DNA of 64,000 bases from contig OZ024908.1 in NCBI GenBank assembly GCA_964017125.1, positions 64,669,173 through 64,733,172 on the forward strand. The letters are read 5' to 3'. The notes beneath the pieces are model-generated. The model did no database searches. It was not told the DNA's origin and saw only the letters and a list, made by a program, of their open reading frames with translations. Shown here in pieces: positions 44,521 through 55,775 of this stretch; the stretch's first letter is position 1, and every line of letters starts with the position of its first letter. A program made the translations under genes and the position numbers. The DNA is from Flabesymbios commensalis (lineage: Eukaryota; Annelida; Polychaeta; Terebellida; Flabelligeridae).

Positions 44521-44944
44521 AATTGTAGTTTAAAATACACATGCTAAATATATACAATCAACACGTTGACAATAAAGATTTACAATTTAATTTGATGGAG
44601 AAGCCGAGCCGTGAACGCTCAGTCTCAATCTCTCAGTCTCGCTCTCAGACTCAAGTCTCACCAGGCAGTGACACTGTCAGTCAATGAATCGGTTCCGTCT
44701 GGGCCAGTAGCCATGGTAGCAGTGGCTAACGAGTGGCGTTACTATATTATCATGACAATAGGGGTAAGTCTACCCTGGCCTAGGCCCTAGCTAAGATTTC
44801 ACCCCTAGATCAACGCGAGACCCTGTGCGCCATCGCAAACACTGTCAGTGTCACTCAGTGTCAGCCACTGCTGGGGCTAAGGAAGGCCTAAGCCCAAGTC
44901 TACCCCACCTCTCAGCACTACACAGATTCAGCAGCCCCTGTATA

Positions 44945-45555
44945 CAGTCTGTTCCACCAGATCCTGGGAGTAGCCTTTTTCTAATTTGTTTGATCGCTGG
45001 TTAAAATTTTTTACCAAAATTTTTCACTGATATTTTTCTCATCTTCCCCCAACATCTCTGAAAATTTGGTGGATTTTTCTGTGTATCATCGAAGTTAGAC
45101 CAAATTACCATGTAATAATTTTTTAAAGCCATTAGGGGACCATCATTTAATATCCAGGGGGGGGCTAGAGTTTTTGTCGCTGACAAATTCTTTATTTCAA
45201 CCTGGCGCGGCAGCGCGCTGAAAATTTCAAATTTATTACATGTTTATAAATATAGAAAATTTCTTGAAGTGAATTATTTATTTCACGCAGAGTTCGCCCG
45301 AAATTATTTATTTAAAAAAAAACTCCAGCCGCCCCCCCTCCTTGGAGATTGAATGGTGGCCCCCTTACCGTGGAACAAGAATTCTATTTCATGCCAAATA
45401 GTCTAAGTTTTAAAATACAACAAAATTCCACCAAATTTTCAGCGATGTTAGGGGAAGATGAAAAAATTAACTGAGATAAATTTTGGTAAAAATTTTTATA
45501 CAGCGACCGAGCAAATTGAAAAAAGGCTACTCTCAGGATCTGGTGAAACAGACTG
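44945..45555. mobile_element. MITE (CAGTCTGTTTCACC family) with nested MITE, TA TSD
   Basis: The ends CAGTCTGTTCCACCAGATCC and its complement match the 12686-13084 element; TA flanks both sides (44943-44944, 45556-45557). Removing the nested 230-bp element and its TTA duplication leaves about 378 bp, close to the 399-bp relative. More diverged, hence older, than the copy 2 insertion. Confidence 0.88.
45135..45364. mobile_element. 230-bp Harbinger-type MITE nested in a TA-type MITE
   Basis: The ends GGGGACCATCATTTAATATC and GAATGGTGGCCCC pair with each other and with the 20798-21008 family, with G/C runs just inside. TTA flanks both sides (45132-45134, 45365-45367), the PIF/Harbinger signature. 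Confidence 0.85.
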
Positions 45556-45584
45556 TAGACCTTTCCGAAAATTATGCTGACTTC

Positions 45585-45828
45585 AACCCTTAGGCTGCTG
45601 AATTGTTTATTTCTATTTTTCATTCACTTGAAGCTGGAATTGCTAACGCAAATTCCAGCTTTAAATGGCGAAAAAGATGTCCATTTATGAAAAATAGCCA
45701 TCTGCAAAATTGAATTATTTAATTATAAACTTGAGTATCTACTATCTATCAAAAAATTTTGTGGATTTCAGTGTCATTTTATTTGTTCAGAAACTTGCTT
45801 GAAACCGTACCGGCAGCAGAAGGGTTAA
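45585..45828 (+). mobile_element. Variant CCCTTTAACC-type MITE (AAGCTGGAATTGC hairpin)
   Basis: The ends CAACCCTTAGGCTGCTG and CGGCAGCAGAAGGGTTAA are inverted repeats. The inner hairpin is CATTCACTTGAAGCTGGAAT and AATTCCAGCTTTAAATGG, different from the 41034 subfamily. The same hairpin type recurs at 46990-47030 and 47600-47660. Confidence 0.7.
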
Positions 45829-46745
45829 TCATGTTTAGTCTAAACAGAGGTCTGGGCCTAGGCCCTATATAATCTGATAGATGACTCAATATAGACTTTA
45901 GTCTATAGGTCTAAACCTAGGCTATGATTTAGCCTAGGTTATCTATACCTACATTTCTACAACTTAACTTGACCTGTTGACAAGCACAGGCATTTGACAA
46001 CTATAGTAATACGTTAGGCCCTAACCACTTCTAACCCCCTCAGGGTAGTGATGCATGTATTACCCTTTTCTAGACTACTTTAGTTTTTGGGCATTTCCAG
46101 ACCAACAGCAATCAATCAAAAATACAGAGTAAATTCTTCATGTTTTAATGATAACTATCAGAAAGATACATTAAACATGTTCAACAACAAAATTAAACAC
46201 ATTCTTTAAAAAATAATATGAAAAACCTGAAAAATATCAGCATATTAGCATTTCTTTGATATTAAATCTAGTCACTGCATAGCACTGGGTTGCTAATTTT
46301 TAAAATAGTTAACCCTTAAACATGAGAAGCGCTAAATTATAGAATTTAAATTTTAACCTATTTGATGTTGTATGGATTTGCTACCACAACACAGAACTTA
46401 AAGTGAGTAAAAATTATCTAATTTTGTACAATTTGAATCAACGTAGTTATTTCTACTTTAAATTTTATTGATTCAAGGTTGAACATGTTGAATAAAAGGC
46501 TATTACACGACCATTCAACTATATATTAAATAAAAGGCTAAACACAACTATTCAACTATATATAGCAGAATATTTAATTATTATATCTGAAAAAAATCAA
46601 GATTACAATACCATGGCATATTCCATAACCAGAAATTCCTTGTTTTTACTTTCCCCTGTTATATTTCCAGTTGAAAACCCTCCCTCTTCCTGACAAAACT
46701 ACTGCATAGATGTACATTATCAGATCATTATATTATATATGGGTA

Positions 46746-47994
46746 TGCACTGACTATTACCATTATTACAGCCACATTGACACATATAATATTTTATTGC
46801 CATAATTGTCAGTCATTTCTGACATTAGGTCCATTTTTTATTTGAAACCTTGTGCTAAGCAAATTTCAGACTTAATAAAATACCACTAAAATTTGTAACA
46901 TATCTTGTGGTAGATGTACAGTTGATCAAATAATGCAATTTGGGTGAGGTCAATTTTTTTATAAATAATATTATTTTTTATTCACTTGTAGCTGGAAATT
47001 GCTTTAGCACTTTCAGCTTTAAATGAATGAAAAATACTCACAAAAACTCAAGTAGTACAAGGGTATATACATATATAATATTTTTAATATTTAGTCATGA
47101 AATTCTCAGATTCTTGTTTAACTTCTCAACATCACTCATCTAGCCTTATTTTATTTTCATTCACCTTGAGATGGGGAATGCTAAATTGCAATTCCCAACT
47201 CCAGGTGAATAAAAATTTGATGACATTGTATCTCAAATAAAGCCCAACCATCCATAATATGCTATATTATAGGCCTTAGCATGTTTCATTACATTAGTTT
47301 TCTTTAAAATATATGAAGTATCCTGATAGGGTTAAAATCACATATATTCTGAGACTATACCATGCACTGACTATTACCATTATTACAGCCACATTCACAA
47401 ATATAATATTTTATTGACATAATTGTCAGTCATTGCTGACATTAGGCCAATTTTTTATTTTAAACCTTGTGCTGCTGAGCAAATTTCAGACTTAATAAAA
47501 TACCACTAAAATTCGTAACATATTTTGTGGTAGATTTGCAGTTGATAAAATAATTCAATTTGGGAGAGATCCATTCTTTATAAAAAAATTTAAATATTAT
47601 TTTTTATTCATTTGAAGCTGGAAACTGCTTTAGCACTTTCAGCTTTAAATGAATGAAAAATACTCACAAAAACTTTAGTAGTACAAGGGTTAAATACATA
47701 TATAATATTTTTAAAGCTGAACATAGTCATCAAATTCTCAGATTCTTGTCTAACTTCTCAACATCACTCATCTAGCCTTATTTTATTTTCATTCACCTTA
47801 GATGGGGAATGCTAAATTGCAATTCTTAACTCCAGGTGAATAAAAATTTGAAGATTTTGTATCTCAAATAAAGCCCAACAATCCATAATTTAATTTATAG
47901 ACCTTACCAAGTTTCATTACATTAATTGTCTTTAAGATATATGATGAAGTATCCTGATAGGGTTAAGATCACATAGCCTACATATATTCTGAGA
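46746..47994 (+). repeat. 617-bp tandem duplication, two copies
   Basis: Copy A starts at TGCACTGACTATTACC (46746) and copy B at the same words (47363). They match through two hairpins (GAAGCTGGAAATTGCTTTAG type and ACCTTGAGATGGGGAATGC type) to AAAGCCCAAC and ATCCTGATAGGGTTAA. Identity is high but with small indels. No coding frame. Each unit seems built from old CCCTTTAACC-type elements. Confidence 0.85.
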
Positions 47995-50480
47995 TTTAGT
48001 GAAACAGTTGGCTTTGAATCTCCTATAACTAACAATGTTAGATTATGGTATTGCAGTGAGTCTATAACCAATAACAGTAAAAAATATATTCCTAAATGCT
48101 CACTGATCAGTCACTGAGTCTGCATATAAGAAACTGAGAAGAATCACACCAGGTGTTTCTAGTTGTGTTGTAGTCTCCAACATGTTTCTGACACATAACA
48201 ATGCCTGTATTTGAAGAGTACAGAGAGCAGCTTTATATCAGCAGCACAGTGGAGTAGAAGATAACCAGTCAAACTTAGAGCCAAATGTGATGGGATAATT
48301 CCTGCAAAATACAAAAAAAAACATAATTAGGTATTTGCATTTTTTTCAATTAAACACTTACATAACCATCTGATTCCACACAACATACTCCAAAACAGAC
48401 ATGGGAATTTTGGGGAAGAGAATTTAACCATGTTAGCATACAACATGTTTAAATTTCATAAATTTAATATCTTAGTCCAAAACAACTTCTAGACTATTTG
48501 ATAAACTGTAAGTAGCCTAGGGAGACTGATATTTGACATTTAGGGGAGACCAGGTATATTTGATCAAACAAATAATGAATATTAAAAGACACATTTTTTT
48601 TCGAGTGATAGCCTAGATATTTGTTTTATCTGACAGTGCATGGCAAACAATTATATTTTTCATCTATTATCTACCGGTAGTAGGCCAATATACAGAGCTA
48701 AGAAAGACAGTAAAAAGGTAAATTTAATAAAAAAGACATAGGGGGAGTGCGAGCTTATTAGAATATTGATTTAGTGTTTTATGTCTACCCGGGTATATAG
48801 TGTAGGCCTACCATGATTGTGGATTATATTTTCAAATCAGGGAAGTGGGCGTTCATTTGAATATGGGCATTTATTATCATAAATATGGTAGTTGACATGT
48901 GTAATATTAAAAAGGGTCTACTATATCCAGGGTGGATCAAAGAGTAAGGAGTACAGCTAGCAGTCTAAAAAGCTTTCGAAACACACAGCACCCCTGTTGT
49001 TTCTGTAAGGTGAGCCTGGCACCATTATTTATATCTTTAAATTCTGTTGAAAAATAAAAACATTGGCAGATTTACCATGTTTACCCCCAAACATTTGCTA
49101 ATTTTTATTAAAATGCCAAAATGGTTCAACGTCTAAAACACTGGCCTAACTTAAACCAGCATTGATTTATTGTATCGTGGGAGATTTAAAGTCTGCCAGC
49201 CTTCTTCTCCTTCCAGCCTAATACAACACAAAGAGGTTTACTGCTGGAGTACCAATTCAAAGTAGTTTTTAATAAAAGTAGAAATGTATATTCTTTTATT
49301 TTAGGATTGATACCAAATGACTAGAAAATAGGCCTAGGCTAGAAATATATTATTAATGATCTTGAACTGCATTATCATGATTATAGGCTAGAACTATATT
49401 ATAATGATTAGGGTGCAACCAACCTCACCAAGGGGGACTGGAGTACATGTATTTTCAAAATAAATATTTTCAGACCAAATTTTCATCAAATAAACAATTG
49501 ACTGTAGGCCTAAATATATATTCAATGACCCTTATAAAACGTTGAGCCTTGCTCGACTTCGCTCAGCATCATTGAATGAACCTTACATTTGTGAAGCCTC
49601 ACGAACCTCTAGATAAATATATACTCTGGCCTAGTTTGTGATCCAACTTTGTAGACAGAATTTTTTATTCAATAAAGTGAAATATATATTTTCCTCAATT
49701 TAAGGCAGAGTGTGCAAAAAATAAAGTTCTGCAGATAGGAAGTGAAATAAATAAGGGAGTGTTTATCCGTACGTGACTAACAGTAGCCTACGTATTTTAG
49801 GTTAATCATAAATATTCGTACGGTTAGCCACTGCAAATAAATAATTTGTCCAATTAAAAAAAAATGCAGCACCGCCCACCCTATTAATTGAATGGTGGGC
49901 CTCTACAAAATTTCATGAGAATTATCTCACTCATATAGACCCACGGCCTAGGAGGCTAGAATCTAGAGCTGAATGCCTAAATAATTTCATTTTGGACGCT
50001 CATATCCAAGCCTCCTAGTACTCCTAGGGCTAGGCCTACTCCACCGGACCTCCAGTTTAATAGGCACCTTTGGCGTTGGACACTGGTTAGAATGAATGCT
50101 AAAGAGTTCATAGCCTGCCATAGCCCCAGTATAGGGGGGCCTACATGCTACAGTGACTGACACTCTGGCACTGAGACAGTGGCTTGATTCCTCAAACAGG
50201 TTTCAGAATGAGAGAATGTCACGGCTAAATCCTGTGACACTCGACACTGTTCATTAATGCCGCAGATTTTAACATATCTTTAATTTTTATAGACTATTGA
50301 TTTTAATTAATCCGCTATCAGTGACAGTAATTACGCTGGCCCAGTGCAGACCGTGGCAGAACACTGCTACTGACACATGACTGAGTCAGGCAGCGCGAGT
50401 CCAGACCACTCGCCGCTCGGCAGTCACTCACTGGAACTTGTATATTTTTGCAAATTATCTACATATTACCATCCACAACG
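47995..50480. other. Non-coding AT-rich; Harbinger MITE relic near 49870
   Basis: 49870-49913 (GCAGCACCGCCCACCC then ATTGAATGGTGGGCCTC) matches the right end of the 45135-45364 element. A frame at 48028-48200 (TMLDYGIAV...) only faintly recalls LINE C-terminal sequence. No gene is supported. Confidence 0.5.
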
Positions 50481-50722
50481 AAACCTTTTTACAAAATTAA
50501 AAAACTGTGAATCTTTGCCGATATAGTATTTCTTTGTACGTACCTGTGGAGCTGCGCTGTCGATGTTTTTATGCGATCAATCGACGGAGAATGTTGGTTT
50601 GTTATGATCTGATGACAGCTCTGAGATTCATACCGGAAGTCAGTAACCAGCACTTCTCAAGAGTGCGAGTGGACGCAAGTTTAGTCGTCCTAGAGCGATG
50701 TTGACGATCCATTTTCTCCAGA
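50480..50722 (-). repeat. Right arm of a diverged ~6.4-kb inverted repeat
   Basis: Read on the minus strand this gives CATAGATCTGGAGAAAATGG, ATCGTCAAC, TGCTGGTTACTGACTTCCGG and GCTGTCATCAG in the order of 44284-44520. The arms could be long TIRs of a ~6.4-kb element or an old segmental inversion. Confidence 0.5.
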
Positions 50723-50857
50723 TCTATGATTTTATTATTACGACAAGTTAATTGCATTTGAACTTTATACGCCTTTAGCTTATAAAGGTGTCATTACGTT
50801 CTTCCAGACTCTTGTTGGATCCCACCGTCTGGATACATAGATCATCATGATCATGTA

Positions 50858-51598
50858 GGGGAACTTGCCTAAGACGCCCACCTTGCCTAAAACGACCACC
50901 CACCACTTTCTCAGAATTAGTCATAATTCCACCCATGTGCGAGTGTTTGTTTCATTTATGACGTCATAACTTTCCTTGTGCACAACTTGGCTGCATAGAC
51001 ACAGGACAGCTTTGATGTGCCAAACTGAAATGTAAAGTGATACTTTTTGATGTTATTTTTGCACAATTTTGAACTGTGACTATGCCTAAACTATCATAGA
51101 TAGCATAGATAACTTTGAAGGTCCTTACAAAGGCATCTTTCTTGCGTATTTTTAGCATGAATATGACAAGCCTGGTCATATTCGAGGTATTTTCAGGAAA
51201 TGACCATGTTCTAATATTTACTCATGTGCCTAAAAAGACCATCCCAATTTTTCCTATAACGCCCCGCTCTGATTTAGCATGCACAAGACAAGTGTTCCCA
51301 AAGCGCCCACCCATGTCCCTATAAGGCCCACCTGGTTGTTTTGTTTCAGGGTGTGCGTTTTGTGCCTTCATGTGGTAATGGAGAAAGAGCAGTGGGCGTT
51401 TTGTGCACGGGGGTGGACGTCTTAATAACGACTTTCCCAAAACGCCCACCAACAAATGTTTTCCGGCATATTTCATAAAATAGACAGAGTACAGACCTAA
51501 AAATTTCACTCCAGAATCAGCTTCATTTGGTAATCAGTCAGACGTGCGGGCTACAAAATGTTCCGATCCTTAGGGGTGGCGTCTCAGGCAAGTTCCCC
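50858..51598. mobile_element. 741-bp MITE (GGGGAACTTGCCTAAGACGCC ends), TA TSD
   Basis: The TIRs GGGGAACTTGCCTAAGACGC and (complement) GGGGAACTTGCCTGAGACGC are 24+ bp long. TA flanks both sides (50856-50857, 51599-51600). The interior repeats variants of AAAACGCCCACC in both orientations (50880-50915, 51255-51335, 51385-51450). The ORFs (up to 95 codons) follow from these repeats. Confidence 0.88.
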
Positions 51599-51854
51599 TA
51601 AGTCTTGACAAGTCACCGTTGGGCGACCGTTAGGTTTACCAGCCAAGTTAGCGGCAAAAATCAGGCAAACCGACTGGTCTAATTTCATATTTTTGTTAAC
51701 ATTATTCCCATGATGCCGGTGTGAGTGACAGGCCAAACCACGTGTGTTAATGCCTATAAATATAATCCATAGTTATTTTCACCACAGCAGATCTTGAATA
51801 TTCATCTGATGTCTCATACAGAGATAAATGCCTAACTTTAGGTATACTGCCACT

Positions 51855-52205
51855 GTCCCAGCAAACAATTTTATAGCGGGCCAGAATTGGACCTATAATG
51901 GCAGAATTTTGTGCCAGTAATGGGCCAATACAGTCAAACCAATATGCCAGAACCGGCCCCGTTTTGGCCCAGGGTAGTTTCCATACAGTTTGCACACGGG
52001 GCCACAAATGGCCCAGTACTGGTTACCATGTCTGGGCATGTTCAGGCCCCATATTGGCCCAGATATCAGGAATACATACAGGCTGCTATTAGGTTATATT
52101 TACCGTGCCAATACTGGCCCAGTTACGATTATATAATGGCTGTATAACGGTTACGAAAGGGATCAATAATGGCCCTGTATAGGATGCCTAATAGGTGTTA
52201 TCACT
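51855..52205. repeat. TGGCCCAGTACTGG-rich repeat tract
   Basis: The motif TGGCCC/GGGCCA recurs about every 20-40 bp (AATGGGCCAATA, TTTTGGCCCAGG, AATGGCCCAGTACTGG, ATTGGCCCAGAT, ACTGGCCCAG, AATGGCCCTG). It starts GTCCCAGCAAACAATTTTAT. A similar shorter piece is at 53182-53290. It is probably a worn palindromic element family. The ORFs here have no support. Confidence 0.65.
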
Positions 52206-52229
52206 TTTTCAAACGTGCATTCAGTTATA

Positions 52230-52340
52230 GCCCAGCAAACACGTTTCATTCACCCAATACTGTTTCAATGTTGGCCCAACGTTTTAGACGCTGGCCTGCC
52301 ATAGAAACAGCATTGGATGATTGTTCCGTGTTGATGTAAA
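52230..52340. mobile_element. Palindromic element (CCAGCAAACAC family)
   Basis: It runs from CCCAGCAAACACGTTTCATT to GATTGTTCCGTGTTGATG, with inner arms CAATGTTGGCCCAACGTTTTAG and CTGGCCTGCCATAG (imperfect). Confidence 0.65.
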
Positions 52341-52630
52341 CATGTCCATAGACTGGAACTGCGAAAGTTTTTTAATTTTTGTGCTGCACATTTACCAGCT
52401 AAGCTAGATATTGAGACGAAATTCCCGATTTATTATTTCGGACATGCATGTCAAAAATAAGAAATTCGGGAATTGTGTCCATATCCTCTAACTGGTAAAT
52501 GCGCAGCACAAAAATTAAAAAAAAATTCAAAGTGTGTGTTTATGGACATGCTTACATCATATGCTCATATTAAGAAGCCAAAATAAAATCACTGATTTTT
52601 TAACAATTTTAGCCTGATTGAGTGACTTTA
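52334..52630. repeat. Multi-level nested palindrome
   Basis: The outer arms are GATGTAAACATGTCCATAGAC and GTTTATGGACATGCTTACATC. Inside lie AATTTTTGTGCTGCACATTT and AAATGCGCAGCACAAAAATT. Innermost are AAATTCCCGATTTATTATTT and its complement around GGACATGCATGTC. Compared with 9472-9625 the middle layer appears inserted. The tail TTAAGAAGCCAAAATAAAA is shared with that family. Confidence 0.75.
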
Positions 52631-53320
52631 ATAATGTGCAAGGCCAGTAAGCCCCGCTTCTGATCGAACATTTGTTATCACCTACAAGTAGGCTAGCACC
52701 ATTTTGATAAATATATTTTTTATAATTACAATAAATATAGTTTTTAGGCTGGACTATTTAAATATATGCCTAATTTAGCCTCAGCAGTGACTAGTATAGG
52801 CAAGCGGGACTGAGGGGTAAATTCTTAGCTATGTCTAATTAGGATACAAAGCAATTCAAATATATGAATAACCACTGATAACGGCAACCTAGGCCTACTG
52901 CCAGTACTGGCAAAACCCTCACCAATTCCTCCTATTATTGCTCACGGCGGCGACAAGCCTTAACAAAATATTTCGTTCATTCTTCAATTATATCACCATG
53001 AATCATAAAAAATATATACACATGTGCTACAATTCATATCTGATTAAATTCGTACTTAAATATAAACATCAAAGTCCATTTTACCTCGGGAAGAAGAATA
53101 AATAATGACAATTCTGAAAAATGTACGCTTGTGCTATTTTGACCGCCAAGAAAGGACCCACCTAGGGAGAGGATCTATACTAAAATGCCAGCACTGGGCC
53201 GGAATACTGGCCAATACTGGTCCACAATGACGGAGCTCCCCCAAGTGAGTTACAATGTAATCATATGCCGTTATTGTGCCGTTATTTTGTCAGTCCAACC
53301 TGAATTAGGCCAAGAAAGCC
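52631..53320. other. Non-coding; TGGCCAATACTGG fragment near 53190
   Basis: No gene seen. 53182-53225 carries CAGCACTGGGCCGGAATACTGGCC-type sequence related to 51855-52205. Confidence 0.5.
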
Positions 53321-53329
53321 GAACTATAT

Positions 53330-53412
53330 GAAGCAATATATGAACTTTAACAGATTAGCTCGTCTATGGAACAAGCTTCCACAGTATATTCGCATGTCAG
53401 ATACATGTATAT
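53330..53412 (+). mobile_element. Short LINE 3'-ORF fragment
   Basis: The frame reads NFNRLARLWNKLPQYIRMSD. R-x-W-N-x-L-P-x-x-I-R is the common C-terminal motif of CR1/L2/Jockey-type LINE reverse transcriptase proteins. Only about 80 bp is recognisable, so it is a very short relic. Confidence 0.55.
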
Positions 53413-53849
53413 AAACAATTAAATATTATAGGCCCCGAGATCACTAATATAAAATAAGCCGTACGATACATGCTGCCGTTATGCTGTTTTAAGTTATTAG
53501 TTCAGGGGAAATCATTGGACCATCGCTTCCATAATTATGCAATATCATGTATCATCAAAAGAACACATTCGCACATTATCAATATTTTTATACTAATACT
53601 AATAATGGTGAATTGTTATATAGCGCATAAACAAAGCTTCACACACATTACCAATTCATGTACTATTTAAACTCCCTCTTGTAGCATGCAGCTCTGCAGC
53701 CATTTCGTCGCTAGGAACTAATCGCACACATTGCCATCTCCGTCCTACCAGGTACACATTTATCCCTGAGTGAAGTGAAACACGAGAGGGTGAAGTGCCT
53801 CGTTCAAGGTCACACCATGGAAAGCTATGTCCCAGAGTTATTAGTTGAG

Positions 53850-54292
53850 TGTATAGCATTTATTGAGTATATAGAATTCATATTGTGCCTTATCTCAATT
53901 GATTCTAAGGCGCATAGAACGCTAAACATCGAGAGTAACGTCAGCATTCAAATTCCAACTCAGTCTCCTGGGAGGTATACAGCTGAGCTGCCACTTTGAG
54001 GCTCATCAAGCTATTTTCATTACAATCAAATTCGCCTTATGTGCCAAGTACTCACACATTGCGGATTTTCTGGGGTCTCGCCGGATGGAAACTGCGCATA
54101 CGTCCATTGAAGTTCTTTTACGTACAACTCCAGGCCAGTCAGTCAAGCCATCTGATTTACGTGGTTTTCTGAGCTGCACGCATGTCCTAGTGTATACAGC
54201 ACCTGGTGGTCCCAGGCGGTCACCCGTCCAATTATAGACCGGGCATGGCGTTGCATAACTTCTGTGATCGAGTCGACACCGATGAGCTAACG
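53850..54292 (-). mobile_element. 5S rRNA-derived SINE
   Basis: On the minus strand the head carries GCTCATCGG, ATCACAGAAGTTATGCAAC, then TTGGACGGGTGACCGCCTGG and ACCAGGTGCTGTA, matching the internal and 3' part of eukaryotic 5S rRNA (family consensus AGAAGTTAAGCAACG and GGGTGACCGCCTGGGA). The body continues to a tail with TAGAATCAATTGAGATAAGG. It is a SINE3-type retroposon rather than a 5S gene: the 5' half of 5S is missing or replaced and the sequence runs on past the gene end. A stray copy of the tail lies at 10562-10600. Confidence 0.8.
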
Positions 54293-54294
54293 CC

Positions 54295-54533
<239 letters not shown>

Positions 54534-54969
54534 CGTATTCTGTTAAGAGGGGAGAAACATGAATTTCCCTGAACATCCTGCAACAAGCGGGTATCGACCT
54601 CGTACGGCAGGTAGCGGTATTGTAAAGCGCTACCTATAGTACCATTGTGCTACGTTCCTTTCTTTATGAGATTGATGAAAGAAAATGCAGGCACGTCAAA
54701 CAAGCGCCCTGAGACTGAGATTTTGCTTTTTTTAGATTAGTCTCCTCTCGGTAGATGCAGCTTCAAAGAGTGACCAAGTCACAAATCTTTGATGACAGGG
54801 TTTTATGCGAGTGTACTTTGTAGGTATATGGAACGACGATCAGGACCAGTTAAGTCGGTTTTTTAGAAACTGAAATAATGTTTTCTGACTGTATGCACAC
54901 TACACCTTGTAGGCACACTGTGGAGACAAGGAGCACATTTCTAAAGAAAGATAAGTGGTTTTGTGCTGC

Positions 54970-55125
54970 AAGAAAAAAAAAGAAGAAAAAAAGAAAAAGA
55001 AGAAAAAAAGAAAAAGAAGAAGAAGAAAAAGAAAAAGAAGGATCAGGAGAAGAAGAAGAAGAAAAAGAAGAAGAAGAAGAAGAAGAAGAAGAAGAAGAAA
55101 AAAAAAAAAAAGAAGAAAAAGAATC
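54970..55125 (+). repeat. Pure purine (GAA-rich) tract, ~155 bp
   Basis: Almost uninterrupted A/G (GAAAAAGAAGAAG type), broken once near 55041 (GGATCAGG). Such tracts can form triplex (H-DNA) structures. A G13-15 run follows at 55153. The Lys/Glu and Ser/Phe-rich ORFs are by-products. Confidence 0.95.
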
Positions 55126-55561
55126 TTGGAACATTGACCACTGTTGACAGTTTGGGGGGGGGGGGGGTTCATTGAAAGCTACACTCATTTTAATTTACCT
55201 ATGTTAAGTTCTTTTCACGTAGCCTGTTCAAAAATATTAGTCCGTGTTAGAATTGAGCCACAAACCGCTCCATTTACCTTGATCAGGTGAATAAACTGTG
55301 TGACAGTCAGGCATGGCAAACACAAACAACGCGGGTCATTGCTGGGCGACAGTAGTATTGAGACGGCATCTCCCATGGCAGCTGACAGGTCCATTAGTGG
55401 ACTGTTAGTTCTGCCTGGTGCTCATTGATAAGGTGACCTTTGACACAGATAGGGCGTAACAGATCACGCGATCGAACCCTTTCATTGCAGCGTCGCTGTA
55501 GATACAGACAGACAGACACACTGGCAGAATAACGCACAAAATAAAATAAAACATATGCTCA

Positions 55562-55640
55562 CCCACTTGGCATACGGAGTTGTTGCGACGTTGAATCAAC
55601 GTCTATGACGTTGATTCACTGTCGCAAGAACCGCGTGTGT
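55562..55640. repeat. Palindromic element (CGACGTTGAATC family)
   Basis: TTGTTGCGACGTTGAATCAA and TATGACGTTGATTCACTGTC form the hairpin, diverged on the right arm. Confidence 0.75.
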
Positions 55641-55714
55641 CCTGTGCGCAGTGTACATAAAAGAACCACTCGTTCCGAGTTATGAGAGAACCCAACAAAA
55701 AACAGCCCTCTGGA

Positions 55715-55775
55715 GATACGACGTTGCTGCGACGTTGAATCAACGCCATTGACGTTGATTTAACGTCACAACATT
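55715..55775. repeat. Palindromic element (CGACGTTGAATC family), second of a close pair
   Basis: ACGACGTTGCTGCGACGTTG pairs with TTGATTTAACGTCACAAC. It lies about 80 bp from the previous member. Confidence 0.75.

Noticed and set aside
48028-48200. Possible LINE reverse-transcriptase C-terminus (TMLDYGIAV...)
   Set aside because: Several stops and no W-G or other diagnostic motif nearby; too weak to annotate.
51222-51509. 95-residue minus-strand ORF
   Set aside because: It lies inside the 741-bp MITE and is made from its repeated end motif.
54182-54290. Possible 5S rRNA gene
   Set aside because: Only the internal and 3' part of 5S is present and it runs on into a SINE body, so it is a 5S-derived SINE.
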